Assembly: GCA_963716445.1 (NCBI GenBank) | Contig: OY970313.1 | Coordinates: forward strand, 124,001 to 188,000 | Length of the DNA stretch: 64,000 nt | Direction of reading: 5' to 3' | Source of the DNA: JAAYBF01 sp963716445 | GTDB taxonomy: Bacteria; Actinomycetota; Thermoleophilia; Solirubrobacterales; Thermoleophilaceae | Shown: positions 35,817 to 43,859 of the stretch, piece by piece | Layout of the letters: each line of letters starts with the position of its first letter | How positions within the stretch are numbered: position 1 is the stretch's first letter | Position numbers and translations under genes: made by a program | Notes under the pieces: generated by a model | Told to the model about the DNA's origin: nothing | Database searches by the model: none | What the model saw: the letters and a program-made list of their open reading frames with translations, nothing else

Positions 35817-37205
35817 ATGACGCAGGAGGCTACCCACGCGCCCGCCGTCCAGGCACCGGCCGGCGGCGTCCTGACCCGCGCCCTCGCGCGTGCGCGCGCG
35901 TCTGAGGCGGTGCGCGCCGCCTGGCGGGCGTTCGCGTGGTCGCGGCTGGCGATCCTCGTCGTCGCCGTGTTCGCGGCGCTCTCGGCCGGCGAGGCGGTCG
36001 AGCGCAAGGCGGGCGGGTTCGACGTCCCGGCGGTAACGGCGCCGCTCGGCGGGGCGGGCGACGTCCTGGCCTCTCCGCTCGCGCGCTGGGACGCGGTCTG
36101 GTACCTGAGCATCGCCAACGACGGCTACGACGACGCCGACTCCCCGCGCCACGCCTTCTTCCCGCTCTACCCGCTGCTCGCGCGCGGCCTCGGGACGCTC
36201 GGCGGCGGCGGTCCGGCCGCCGTGCTGCTGGGCGCGTACGCGGTCGCGCTGGCGGCGTTCCTGGCCGCGCTGGTGCTGCTGCACCGGCTGACCGCGCTCG
36301 AGCTGGGTCGCCGCGCGGCGTGGCCGGCGCTGCTCCTGCTGGCGGTGTTTCCGGCGTCGCTGTACTTCGGCGCGCCGTACTCCGAGAGCCTGTTCCTGCT
36401 CTGCTCGGTCGGCGCGTTCTACGCCGCGCGCACCGAGCGCTGGGCGTGGGCGGGCGTCGCCGCGGCCGGAGCCTCCGCGACGCGCAGCGCGGGCGTCCTG
36501 CTGCTGCTCCCGCTCGCCTTCCTCTACCTCTACGGCCCGCGGGACGGGCAGCCGGCCGCGGAGTGGGGCGCCGGCGGCGATCGCCTGCGGCGGCTCGGGC
36601 CGCGGGCGTCTCGCCTGATCGCGCCGGTCGTCCCGCGCTACCGGATCCGTCCGAGCGTGCTGTGGCTGGCGCTCGCACCGGCGGGCCTCGCCGCCTACGC
36701 GGCCTATCTCGGGGTGGCCTACGGCGACCCGCTGTCGTTCTCGCACGTGCAGGAGTTCTGGTCGCGCTCGTTCGCGGGGCCGCTGGTCGGGGTCTGGGAC
36801 GGCGCGACGGCGGCGTTCGACGGCGTGCGCCAGCTGCTGTCGGGCGCCCGCGAGCCGGTCTACTTCGAGCAGGCGGGCGGCGACCCGTTCCGGGTCGCGG
36901 TCCAGAACATCGCGCTGTTCGGCTTCCTCGGCTTCGCGCTCGCGGGGGCGATCGGCGTCCTGCGCCGGCTGCCGTTCGCCTACGGCCTGTACGTCGTCAC
37001 CGCGCTGACGCTGCCGCTCTCCTATCCGGTCGCCGCGCAGCCGTTGATGTCGCTGTCGCGCTTCGTCGCCGTGCTGTTCCCGCTCTTCATGTGGCTCGGG
37101 GCGGTCTGCGAGGAGCGGCGGATCGTCGATCGGGTCGCGGTGGCCTCGGCGATCTGCCTCGGGCTGTTCGTGTCGCAGTTCGCGGCCTGGCAGTGGGTCG
37201 CCTGA
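35817..37205 (+). CDS. GT-C glycosyltransferase, PIG-V-like
   Basis: A 462-residue multi-pass membrane protein. The motif RWDAVWYLSIANDGYDD...HAFFPLYPLLARGL matches the luminal acidic-motif loop of PIG-V (GPI mannosyltransferase II-like) proteins. About ten hydrophobic helices follow. Bacterial homologues probably use polyprenyl-phosphate mannose or similar donors for envelope glycans; the acceptor is unknown. The start is the ATG divergent from mscS and has no clear ribosome site. Confidence 0.72.
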   Translation: MTQEATHAPAVQAPAGGVLTRALARARASEAVRAAWRAFAWSRLAILVVAVFAALSAGEAVERKAGGFDVPAVTAPLGGAGDVLASPLARWDAVWYLSIANDGYDDADSPRHAFFPLYPLLARGLGTLGGGGPAAVLLGAYAVALAAFLAALVLLHRLTALELGRRAAWPALLLLAVFPASLYFGAPYSESLFLLCSVGAFYAARTERWAWAGVAAAGASATRSAGVLLLLPLAFLYLYGPRDGQPAAEWGAGGDRLRRLGPRASRLIAPVVPRYRIRPSVLWLALAPAGLAAYAAYLGVAYGDPLSFSHVQEFWSRSFAGPLVGVWDGATAAFDGVRQLLSGAREPVYFEQAGGDPFRVAVQNIALFGFLGFALAGAIGVLRRLPFAYGLYVVTALTLPLSYPVAAQPLMSLSRFVAVLFPLFMWLGAVCEERRIVDRVAVASAICLGLFVSQFAAWQWVA

Positions 37206-37206
37206 C

Positions 37207-37881
37207 GTGGCGCGGGTCCGCGCCGTGCTGCTCGACGCGCTCGGGACGCTGGTCGAGCTGGCGCCTCCGGCTCCGCGCCTGCGCGCGGCGCTGCTGGGGC
37301 GCGCGGGCGTCGACGTCGGGATCGAGGCGGCGGAGCGCGGGTTCGCCGCGGAGATTGCCCACTACCTCGCCAACCACATGCGCGGCGGCGACCGCGAGGG
37401 GCTCGAGCGGCTGAGGGACGAGTGCGCCGAGGCGATGCGCGCCGCCATCGGGCGCGACGACCTCGACCTCGCGACGGTCCGCGCGGCGATGCTCGAGGCG
37501 CTCGAGTTCGCGCCGTTCCCGGACGTCGTCCCGGCGCTCGCGGAGCTGCGCGGTCGTGGGCTGCGGCTCGTGGTGGTCAGCAACTGGGACTGCTCGCTGC
37601 CCGAGTGGCTCGACCGCGCGGGGGTCGGCGAGCTGGTCGACGGGACGGTCTCGTCGGCGGTGGTCGGGGTCGCCAAGCCGGCCGCCGCGGTCTTCGACGC
37701 CGCGCTCGAGCTCGCCGGCTGCAGCGCCGCCGAGGCGCTGTTCGTGGGCGACTCGGTCGAGAACGACGTCGAGGGCGCCGCTGCGGCCGGCCTGCGCGCG
37801 GTGCTCGTCCAGCGGGCGGGCGAGCCGCCGCCCGGCGTCGAGGTCGTCCGCTCGCTCCGCGAGCTGTCCGCCATAGTCTGA
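37207..37881 (+). CDS. HAD-superfamily hydrolase
   Basis: A 224-residue HAD phosphatase. Motif I is LLDALGTLVEL (nucleophile D10), motif II VVSNWD, motif III with Lys in GVAKPAAAVFDAAL, motif IV FVGDSVENDVEGA. The helical cap between motifs I and II fits subfamily I. The GTG start is one base after the glycosyltransferase stop. Substrate is unknown. Confidence 0.85.
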   Translation: MARVRAVLLDALGTLVELAPPAPRLRAALLGRAGVDVGIEAAERGFAAEIAHYLANHMRGGDREGLERLRDECAEAMRAAIGRDDLDLATVRAAMLEALEFAPFPDVVPALAELRGRGLRLVVVSNWDCSLPEWLDRAGVGELVDGTVSSAVVGVAKPAAAVFDAALELAGCSAAEALFVGDSVENDVEGAAAAGLRAVLVQRAGEPPPGVEVVRSLRELSAIV

Positions 37882-37885
37882 GCCC

Positions 37886-38806
37886 ATGGAGCAGGCTCCC
37901 TCCCCGCCCGGCCCGGGCGACCAGCCGCCCCGCGAGCCGCACTCCTTCGCGACCGAGCCGCCGTCCGACGGCGAGCGCTCGCCCAACTGGCCGCCCTGGT
38001 TCGCTCCGGTCGGCTTCGTCGGCGCGCTGGTCGGGACGGCGGTGGCGGTCGCGATGATCGCGGTGATCGGCGGGATCGACGCGGAGGACGACACGCCGCT
38101 GCTGACCGTCGTCGCGACCGTGATCCAGGGCGTCTTCTTCGTCGGCACCGCGTACGTGCTGGCGCGCTCGATCGCGCGGCCGCGCGCCTGGCACTTCGGC
38201 CTGCGGCGGGCGCCGCTCTGGCGCACCGTCGGCTGGGCGGCGCTTGGCATGGTCGCCTTCTACGTCGTGACGATCGCCTACGCGGCGCTGGTCGACCCGA
38301 GCGCCGAGCAGGACGTCACCGACGACCTCGGCGCCGACGACGGCACGCTCGGCCTGATCGCCGCCGGGCTGATGGTGATCGTCGTAGCGCCGTTCGTCGA
38401 GGAGCTGTTCTTCCGGGGCTTCTTCTACCGCGCGCTGCGCAGCCGTTACTCGATCGTCTTCGCGGCGTTGATCGACGGCGTCCTCTTCGGCGTCATCCAC
38501 TTCGACTTCGAGGGCGCCGACGGGCTGCTCCTGCTGCCGCCGCTGGCGCTGCTCGGCGTGATCTTCTGCCTCGTCTACGAGCGCACCGGGACGCTCTGGG
38601 CGCCGATCGGCATGCACGCGTTCAACAACACGATCGCGTTCGCCGCCCAGGCCAAGGGCGGCTGGCAGGTGGCGGTCGTGGCGGGGCCGCTGATGCTCGC
38701 CGCCGTCGCGATCGTGCCGCGGCTGCTGGCGAGTGGGCCGCCGCCGCTGCCGCCCGCTCCGCGGCCGGTCGGTCCAGACGCGCAGCTATCTTTGCCGGTC
38801 GAATGA
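37886..38806 (+). CDS. CPBP-family intramembrane metalloprotease
   Basis: A 306-residue Abi/CAAX-type membrane protein. The three family motifs are present: EExxxR in VEELFFRGFFYR, FxxxH in FGVIHFD and HxxxN in HAFNNT. A proline-rich cytoplasmic N-terminus of about 45 residues precedes roughly eight membrane helices. It lies 4 bases after the HAD gene and overlaps the L,D-transpeptidase gene (ATGA). Confidence 0.87.
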   Translation: MEQAPSPPGPGDQPPREPHSFATEPPSDGERSPNWPPWFAPVGFVGALVGTAVAVAMIAVIGGIDAEDDTPLLTVVATVIQGVFFVGTAYVLARSIARPRAWHFGLRRAPLWRTVGWAALGMVAFYVVTIAYAALVDPSAEQDVTDDLGADDGTLGLIAAGLMVIVVAPFVEELFFRGFFYRALRSRYSIVFAALIDGVLFGVIHFDFEGADGLLLLPPLALLGVIFCLVYERTGTLWAPIGMHAFNNTIAFAAQAKGGWQVAVVAGPLMLAAVAIVPRLLASGPPPLPPAPRPVGPDAQLSLPVE

Positions 38807-39834
38807 GTCGGCTGGCGCTATTCGCGATCGTCCTGGTCGCGCTCGTGGGACCGGCCGCCGCCCACGCGGAGCTCGAGGCCGAGCAGGCGGCCACGACCCC
38901 TACGGTCACGACTCCCGTGCCTCCGCCCCCGCCGGACGCGGTCGTGCCGGAGCCGCAGCGCGGCAAGGCGTCGCTCGAGATCGAGGACGGGATCGCGACG
39001 AGCAAGCTGCGCTACGTCGCCCGCGGGGACAGGATCTCCGTGACGAGCAAGGTGCGCCCGTTCGTCGCCGGGCAGGTCGCCGTCCTCGAGGTGCGCCGCT
39101 CGGGCAGGGTCGTGTCGCGCCGGCGGGCGAAGGTGCGCCGCGCGGGCCGCGGCGCCGGCAAGGCCGCGTTCGCCTTCAAGGTCCGTCGTAGGGGCGTCTA
39201 CAAGCTGCGCGTCCGCCACGCCGCCACCGCCGAGCAGGAGGCCTTCGAGTCGCGCGCCGCGCGGATCAAGGCGGTCGTGCTGCGCGCCGGCGAGGGCGCT
39301 CGCGGCACCGCCGTCCTGCTGCTCCAGCGCGGCCTCCACGCCCTCGGCTACGCCGTTCCGGTCACCGGCTACTACGACGCCGGCACCTCGCGCGCCGTGA
39401 TCGCCTTTCGCAAGGTCAACGGCCAGGAGCGGATCGGCTACGCGAGCCCGGCCGTCTTCTCGATGGTGCTCAAGGGCCGAGGCGCCTTCAGGCCGCGCTT
39501 CCCGAAGGCGGGCTACCACGTCGAGTACGACTGGTCGCGCCAGGTGCTCGTCTTCGTCCGCAACGGCCGCGCCGTGAAGACCTACCACTCGTCCTCCGGC
39601 GCCCCCGCGACGCCGACCGTCTTCGGCACCTTCCGCTTCTACCGCAAGGAGCCGGGCACCAACCACCTCGGCATGGTCCAGTCGAACTACTTCATCGGCG
39701 GCTACGCGATCCACGGCTACCCGGACGTGCCGATCTATCCGGCCAGCCACGGCTGCCTGCGCGTGCCGATCCCCAACGCGTACCAGATCGATCGCCAGAT
39801 CTCGTTGGGCATGAAGATCATGGTCTACCGCTGA
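38803..39834 (+). CDS. L,D-transpeptidase with a peptidoglycan-binding domain
   Basis: A 343-residue secreted protein. A signal peptide (LALFAIVLVALVGPAAAHA) is followed by a Pro-rich linker, a beta-rich region, a PG_binding_1-like segment (VLLLQRGLHALGYAV...GYYDAGTSRAVIAFRK) and the YkuD domain. The catalytic motif IHGYPDVPIYPASHGCLRVP is intact with its Cys and His. It would form 3-3 peptidoglycan cross-links or anchor proteins. Confidence 0.92.
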   Translation: MSRLALFAIVLVALVGPAAAHAELEAEQAATTPTVTTPVPPPPPDAVVPEPQRGKASLEIEDGIATSKLRYVARGDRISVTSKVRPFVAGQVAVLEVRRSGRVVSRRRAKVRRAGRGAGKAAFAFKVRRRGVYKLRVRHAATAEQEAFESRAARIKAVVLRAGEGARGTAVLLLQRGLHALGYAVPVTGYYDAGTSRAVIAFRKVNGQERIGYASPAVFSMVLKGRGAFRPRFPKAGYHVEYDWSRQVLVFVRNGRAVKTYHSSSGAPATPTVFGTFRFYRKEPGTNHLGMVQSNYFIGGYAIHGYPDVPIYPASHGCLRVPIPNAYQIDRQISLGMKIMVYR

Positions 39835-39836
39835 CC

Positions 39837-39934
39837 GGCGCGTAGACCGGCGCTCTCCGGCGTCATCGGCCCGCTCGACTTGGCAGAGCCAAGCCTTCGG
39901 GGCCTGCTTCCTTGGATAGCTTGGTCTACGCGCC
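39837..39934. repeat. 98-bp element bounded by a perfect 12-bp inverted repeat
   Basis: GGCGCGTAGACC (39837-39848) and GGTCTACGCGCC (39923-39934) flank about 74 bp with an internal CTTGGC/GCCAAG hairpin. It sits directly after the L,D-transpeptidase stop. It resembles the rplI-dnaB palindrome in layout but not in sequence, and may be a structured 3' end or miniature element. Confidence 0.55.
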
Positions 39935-39968
39935 GCTCAGGGTGTGGCTGCGGGCTCTGGTTTTGGCC

Positions 39969-40015
39969 GGTTGGAAGTTTGTGGGGGCCCTGGCCTAGTC
40001 AATCTTCCACTCGTG
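39969..40015. repeat. Degenerate copy of the GAGTGGA/TCCACTC palindrome
   Basis: The right arm TCAATCTTCCACTCG is well kept; the left arm GGTTGGAAGTTTG is decayed. It lies between two convergent genes. Confidence 0.65.
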
Positions 40016-40023
40016 TGATCGGG

Positions 40024-41703
40024 CTAAGGGGTGGCGTCGGTCGCGGCGGGTGCGGGTGGCTCTGGTGTCGGTGTGGTTACTGCTTGAGCGGGTGGCGTAG
40101 GCGCGGGAGGCGTTGCGACCGGCGCCGTCGTCTGCGGCGTCGGGGGAGTCGGCGCTGTGGGCTGTAGCGCGGCTGAGGCGGGGGGCGCTGGCTCCGGCGT
40201 GGGTGTCGGACTGGCCACGGGTTGCGCTGGCGCTGGGGTGGGACTTGCTTCGGGTGGCGCCGGCGTAGGACTGGTGACGGGTTGCGGCACGTCGGCTGGC
40301 GGTGGCGGCGGTGGTGCGGTCGTCTGTTGAGGCGCCGGCGCCACCGTCGGTGCGGTCGTTTGCTCGGGAGAAGAGACGGTCCCCGCGGGTGCGGGCGAGA
40401 CGCTCTCCATCGGTGCCGGGCCTGGCGCCGGGACGGAGGTGGGTGGACCCGACTGGGCTGTGACGGTCGGAGACGGGTGGGCGACGACCGTCGTCGCCGT
40501 CGGCGTCCACTCCCTCCGCTGGGAGGCCGCCGCCGTTCGTTTGGCGGCGATCTTGGCGGTCCTCACCGCCGGGGCGCCGGGGACGCCGGCGCCTGCCAGG
40601 TACGGCCGTGGGTCGCGGGCGGAGCCGTCGACGCGGGTCTCGAAGTGCAGGTGCGGGCCGGTGCAGCTGCCGGTGCAGCCGACGTAGCCGATCACCTGGC
40701 CCTTCTGGACGCGCTGGCCCCGAGTCGCGGCGGAGCGCGACATGTGGGCGTAGCACGTCTCGAAGCGGCTGGAGTGCCTGACGCAGACCATGTTGCCGTA
40801 GCCGCTCTGACCGCCGCTGAAGCTGACGATCCCGCACTCGGCGGCGCGGATCGGCGTGCCGGTCGGCGCGGCGATGTCGATGCCGTCGTGGTTTCGGCCC
40901 CAGCGCGGGCCATAGCCCGACGTGACCGTGCCCCTGACGGGCGAGCCGAGCCGCAGCGTGCCGCACGCTCCGGTCGCGGGCGACGGCGTCGTCACCGGGA
41001 TGGTGCGCGGGGCCGCCGGGGCGTCGCCGGCCACCGGGACCGTTCGGGGCATGTCGGGCGCGCCGACCCCGGGCGCCGGCGGCATGGGTGCGTCCGGAAT
41101 GCCGCCGCCGACCGGCGGAACGGGCGGCGTGTCGAGCGCCTCGACCACCGGGGCCGACTCGGACGACTCGACGTCCATGCTCTCGCCGCCGCGTCGCTCG
41201 CGGACGATCACGGCCACGTCGCCATCAGCGGCGCCGGCGGCGGCAGCCGCCTGCTCGAGGCCGAACAGCGCGGTCCAGGTCACCGGGCCGACCACGCCGT
41301 CTACGTCGAGTCCGTTTTGTGCCTGGAAGGCCCGCACCGCGGCATCGGTCAGTGGTCCGAAGATCCCGTCCGCCGTCACGCCGAGCTGGCGCTGGACCTC
41401 CACCACGGCGTCGCCCTGGCTGCCGAGCCTCAACGCCATCGCCGCCGGCGCGTTGCCCGCGTCGATCGCGCGGTTGGCCGGCGAGGCGTGGGCGATGGCC
41501 GCGCCGCTGCCTCCCCCGTAGCCCCCCGCCGCGAGCAGGCTGCCCGTCGGTCCGGCGACCATCAGCGTCGTCAGCGCCGCGGCCGCGCGCCGCTTGCGAG
41601 CGAGCGAGCGACGCACCTGCGGCGCGATCGCACGGCGGTGCAGCGAGCGCTGCAGCGAACGCTGCCACGGCTCGGCCAGGGCCAGGTCTCGATACGGAGT
41701 CAT
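40024..41703 (-). CDS. M23 peptidoglycan hydrolase with PG-binding domain and proline-rich tail
   Basis: A 559-residue secreted protein. A long basic leader precedes a hydrophobic segment near residues 40-60. Then come a PG_binding_1 domain (LRLGSQGDAVVEVQRQLGVTADGIFGPLT), a Pro-rich linker, and the LytM/M23 domain with NHDGIDIAAPTG and the HLHFE zinc motif. The last 170 residues are Pro/Thr/Ala-rich. GGAAGAGGAG upstream supports the ATG at 41703. A c-di-AMP riboswitch in its leader indicates control by that second messenger. Confidence 0.9.
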   Translation of the reverse strand: MTPYRDLALAEPWQRSLQRSLHRRAIAPQVRRSLARKRRAAAALTTLMVAGPTGSLLAAGGYGGGSGAAIAHASPANRAIDAGNAPAAMALRLGSQGDAVVEVQRQLGVTADGIFGPLTDAAVRAFQAQNGLDVDGVVGPVTWTALFGLEQAAAAAGAADGDVAVIVRERRGGESMDVESSESAPVVEALDTPPVPPVGGGIPDAPMPPAPGVGAPDMPRTVPVAGDAPAAPRTIPVTTPSPATGACGTLRLGSPVRGTVTSGYGPRWGRNHDGIDIAAPTGTPIRAAECGIVSFSGGQSGYGNMVCVRHSSRFETCYAHMSRSAATRGQRVQKGQVIGYVGCTGSCTGPHLHFETRVDGSARDPRPYLAGAGVPGAPAVRTAKIAAKRTAAASQRREWTPTATTVVAHPSPTVTAQSGPPTSVPAPGPAPMESVSPAPAGTVSSPEQTTAPTVAPAPQQTTAPPPPPPADVPQPVTSPTPAPPEASPTPAPAQPVASPTPTPEPAPPASAALQPTAPTPPTPQTTAPVATPPAPTPPAQAVTTPTPEPPAPAATDATP

Positions 41704-41715
41704 CCCGCATGCTCC

Positions 41716-41850
41716 TCTTCCTCGGGCCTACGGGGTTAGCTGTCGGGCTCGCGCTGGAAGTGCGCTACGCGACGGTCGGTCGCGATTCGCCCCCGGCGGC
41801 CTGTCGGCCGCCTCTGGGTCCCCCGCTCTCCGCTGCCTGGGCTTTGGAGA
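41716..41850 (-). promoter_or_regulatory. c-di-AMP riboswitch (ydaO/yuaA class)
   Basis: On the minus strand the leader of the M23 gene contains the conserved GGGGGACCCA block (41815-41824), a GCGGCC/GGCCGC stem, then CCCGACAGCTAACC (41734-41747) and CGTAGGC (41726-41732). Order and sequence match the ydaO/yuaA consensus. In actinobacteria this class commonly controls cell-wall hydrolase genes, usually turning them off when c-di-AMP is bound. The boundaries are approximate. Confidence 0.88.
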
Positions 41851-41944
41851 CTCGGCTTGAACGGTTATGTGAACTGACTTCCGCGGGGCAACGTAACGCA
41901 TGCGACCGCCGGAGTCGAGTGGCAAGCGCATATCCTCCGCCGCG

Positions 41945-42496
41945 ATGAGCGCCCGCGACCGCCTGATCGCCGAGCTGCGCGAGCACGCCCTGGCGATCGG
42001 CAAGGTCACGCTCGCCAGCGGCGCCGAGGCCGAGTACTACGTCGACGCCAAGCGCGCAACCCTGCGCCCCGCCGGCTTCGCCGCGATGGGCGAGCTGGTC
42101 GCCGCCGAGGTCGAGCGCCTCGGCGCGACGGCGGTCGGCGGCCTGACGATGGGCGCCGATCCCGTCGCCTGCTCCGCGCTCGCCGCCGGCGCCGACGTCA
42201 AGGCCTTCTTCGTCCGCAAGGAGACCAAGGCCCACGGCCTCCAACGGCGCATCGAGGGCCCGTTCCTCGAGGACGGCGACCGCTGCCTCGTCGTCGAGGA
42301 CGTCGTCACCAGCGGCGGCTCGACGATCGAGGCGATCGAGGCCCTCCAGGCCGAGAACCGCGCGATAGTCGGCGTGGTCAGCGTCCTCGATCGCCTCGCC
42401 GGCGGCGGCGAGAAGATCGCCGCGGCCACGGGCGGCGCCCCCTACGTCGCGCTGGCCACGATCGACGACGTCTATCCCGATCGCCCCGACCGCTAG
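41945..42496 (+). CDS. pyrE: Orotate phosphoribosyltransferase
   Basis: A 183-residue type I phosphoribosyltransferase that makes OMP from orotate and PRPP. The PRPP loop reads CLVVEDVVTSGGSTIEA and the N-terminal ASGAEAEYYVDAKRATL block is typical of PyrE, with the flexible catalytic loop RKETKAHGLQ. It stands alone, divergent from the M23 gene; the start is the ATG after the shared leader. Confidence 0.94.
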   Translation: MSARDRLIAELREHALAIGKVTLASGAEAEYYVDAKRATLRPAGFAAMGELVAAEVERLGATAVGGLTMGADPVACSALAAGADVKAFFVRKETKAHGLQRRIEGPFLEDGDRCLVVEDVVTSGGSTIEAIEALQAENRAIVGVVSVLDRLAGGGEKIAAATGGAPYVALATIDDVYPDRPDR

Positions 42497-42529
42497 GGAG
42501 ACTCCACCCCGCCACTCGAGGGTGTCGTT

Positions 42530-42570
42530 TACGGCAAAGAAGTTGCCTGGGAGTAAACCTCTTTGCCGTA
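42530..42570. terminator. Hairpin downstream of pyrE
   Basis: TACGGCAAAGA (42530-42540) and TCTTTGCCGTA (42560-42570) form a perfect 11-bp stem with a 19-base loop. GTTTAC/GTAAAC offers a competing pair. It is between pyrE and the convergent tRNA-Arg; no U-tract is seen. Confidence 0.5.
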
Positions 42571-42613
42571 GATCACAGCGGCGCTTACGGGTCCGCCCCA
42601 GACGACATGCGAG

Positions 42614-42687
42614 TGCCCCGAGCTGGATTCGAACCAGCGGCCTTCCCCTTAGGAGGGGGACGCTCTATCCGGCTGAGCTATCGGGGC
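42614..42687 (-). tRNA. tRNA-Arg (CCT anticodon)
   Basis: A full cloverleaf on the minus strand. The acceptor arms GCCCCGA and TCGGGGC pair, the D-arm is GCTC...GAGC, the anticodon loop CTCCTAA gives CCT for AGG, and the T-arm has GGTTCGAATCC. The 3' CCA is not encoded. An accessory segment lies on its 5' side. Confidence 0.97.
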
Positions 42688-42803
42688 TCGTGCCCATGAT
42701 CTCACGCCGGGCTCGAGGCTCATGCGGGCGTCTCGGCCCAGCCTCCGAGGGACCGATGATAAGAACACCTCATTACTCACTGTGCTCTAATGGCCGGCGT
42801 CCG

Positions 42804-43859
42804 ATGGCCGCTCGAGCAAGCATCGACGAGAGCCTCACGCTCACCTCGACCGCCGACCGTCTCCGCTCCTCCTTCGGCTCGCCGACGTTGCGGGTCGACG
42901 CCGACGTCGACCGGCCATCGCCGAGCCCCGCTCCGGGACAGCCGGTCAGCTACTACCCGGCCTTGCGCAGCGCAGCGACCCCCACTCGCTCCTACCGCGC
43001 GTACGTCCGCGCCGCGGCCGCGGCGCGCCACCCGGATCTGGCCGCCCAGAACGAGGGCGAGCTGCTCGCGGCCTCCTCGCGCCCGTCGTCGGTAGCCCGC
43101 CGCTGCGAGCTGCCAAGCCCGACGCGAATCGTGTCGGACAACCTCCTCGACAGGCAAGTCACCGCCGCGCTCGAGGGTGTGCGGCCATGGCGGCTGTCGG
43201 AGCGTCGTGAGGCGGGCCGGACGGCCCAAGCCGCGGTCGAGCGTGTCGCCGACCTCGACTACGCCGACGCAAAGCTCGATCTCGCCACACGTCAGGAGCG
43301 GCTCGATCGCGTCTGGGAGCGGCTGATGGCCAATGACCGGGAAGTCGTGCTGCCGACGGTCGAGGACGCCCTCGAGCAACGCAAGCTGCCGGCGGTCCCA
43401 CTCGATCTCCAAGGCGACTACCTGACGCTCGGCCTGGTTCTCGACTCCGTCGAGAGCGTCGTCCCGGAGCGGCGTCCGAACTCGACCCCTTCCGGTCGCC
43501 GGACGCTCAAGAAGCGCACGAAGACGGAGGTCAACCAGTTCTACGTGGCCGTTCTGGCGGCGCTGTGCGTTGCCGCCGTGCGCGAGACGACCGCAGTCGC
43601 TCCCGCCGTCGCAACGGTGTCCACGATCGCCTGCCGAGCGAGCGAGGGAACGGCCTTGGAGTGCGTCTACGTCGGGGAGTTCGACGTGGCCTCCGACGTC
43701 TCGGGTCCGTCCGCCTCGACGCTGTTCGACCGGGCGGCGCTGAAGCTCGACATCGGAGGCCGCACGGAGGAGCTGCGCGCCTTGGACCTCGCCGGCGATC
43801 CGGCTGTCAACCGTGTCGTCGAGACGCTCGCCGCGGCGTGCCGGGGACGGCTGGGGTGA
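42804..43859 (+). CDS. Unrecognised soluble protein, first gene of an accessory pair
   Basis: A 351-residue protein. The start is set at the ATG at 42804; the open frame extends back through the tRNA gene, which cannot be coding. An ATG at 42756 is possible. The N-terminal 110 residues are Ser/Pro/Arg-rich; residues 130-240 are helical and charged; a central block reads PAVPLDLQGDYLTLGLVLDSVESVVPER. The C-terminal domain has YVAVLAALCVAAVRETTAVAPAVATVSTIACR and then CVYVGEFDVAS. I do not recognise the family. GTGA overlap couples it to the next gene. Confidence 0.65.
   Translation: MAARASIDESLTLTSTADRLRSSFGSPTLRVDADVDRPSPSPAPGQPVSYYPALRSAATPTRSYRAYVRAAAAARHPDLAAQNEGELLAASSRPSSVARRCELPSPTRIVSDNLLDRQVTAALEGVRPWRLSERREAGRTAQAAVERVADLDYADAKLDLATRQERLDRVWERLMANDREVVLPTVEDALEQRKLPAVPLDLQGDYLTLGLVLDSVESVVPERRPNSTPSGRRTLKKRTKTEVNQFYVAVLAALCVAAVRETTAVAPAVATVSTIACRASEGTALECVYVGEFDVASDVSGPSASTLFDRAALKLDIGGRTEELRALDLAGDPAVNRVVETLAAACRGRLG

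Noticed and set aside
35798..36118. N-terminal extension of the mscS gene
   Set aside because: It is low-complexity and antisense to the divergent glycosyltransferase gene; MscS proteins of this type start near the first membrane helix.
42522..42803. N-terminal extension of the hypothetical gene at 42804
   Set aside because: The frame runs antisense through tRNA-Arg (WIRTSGLPLRRGTLYPAELSG-type false peptide), so the start must be downstream.
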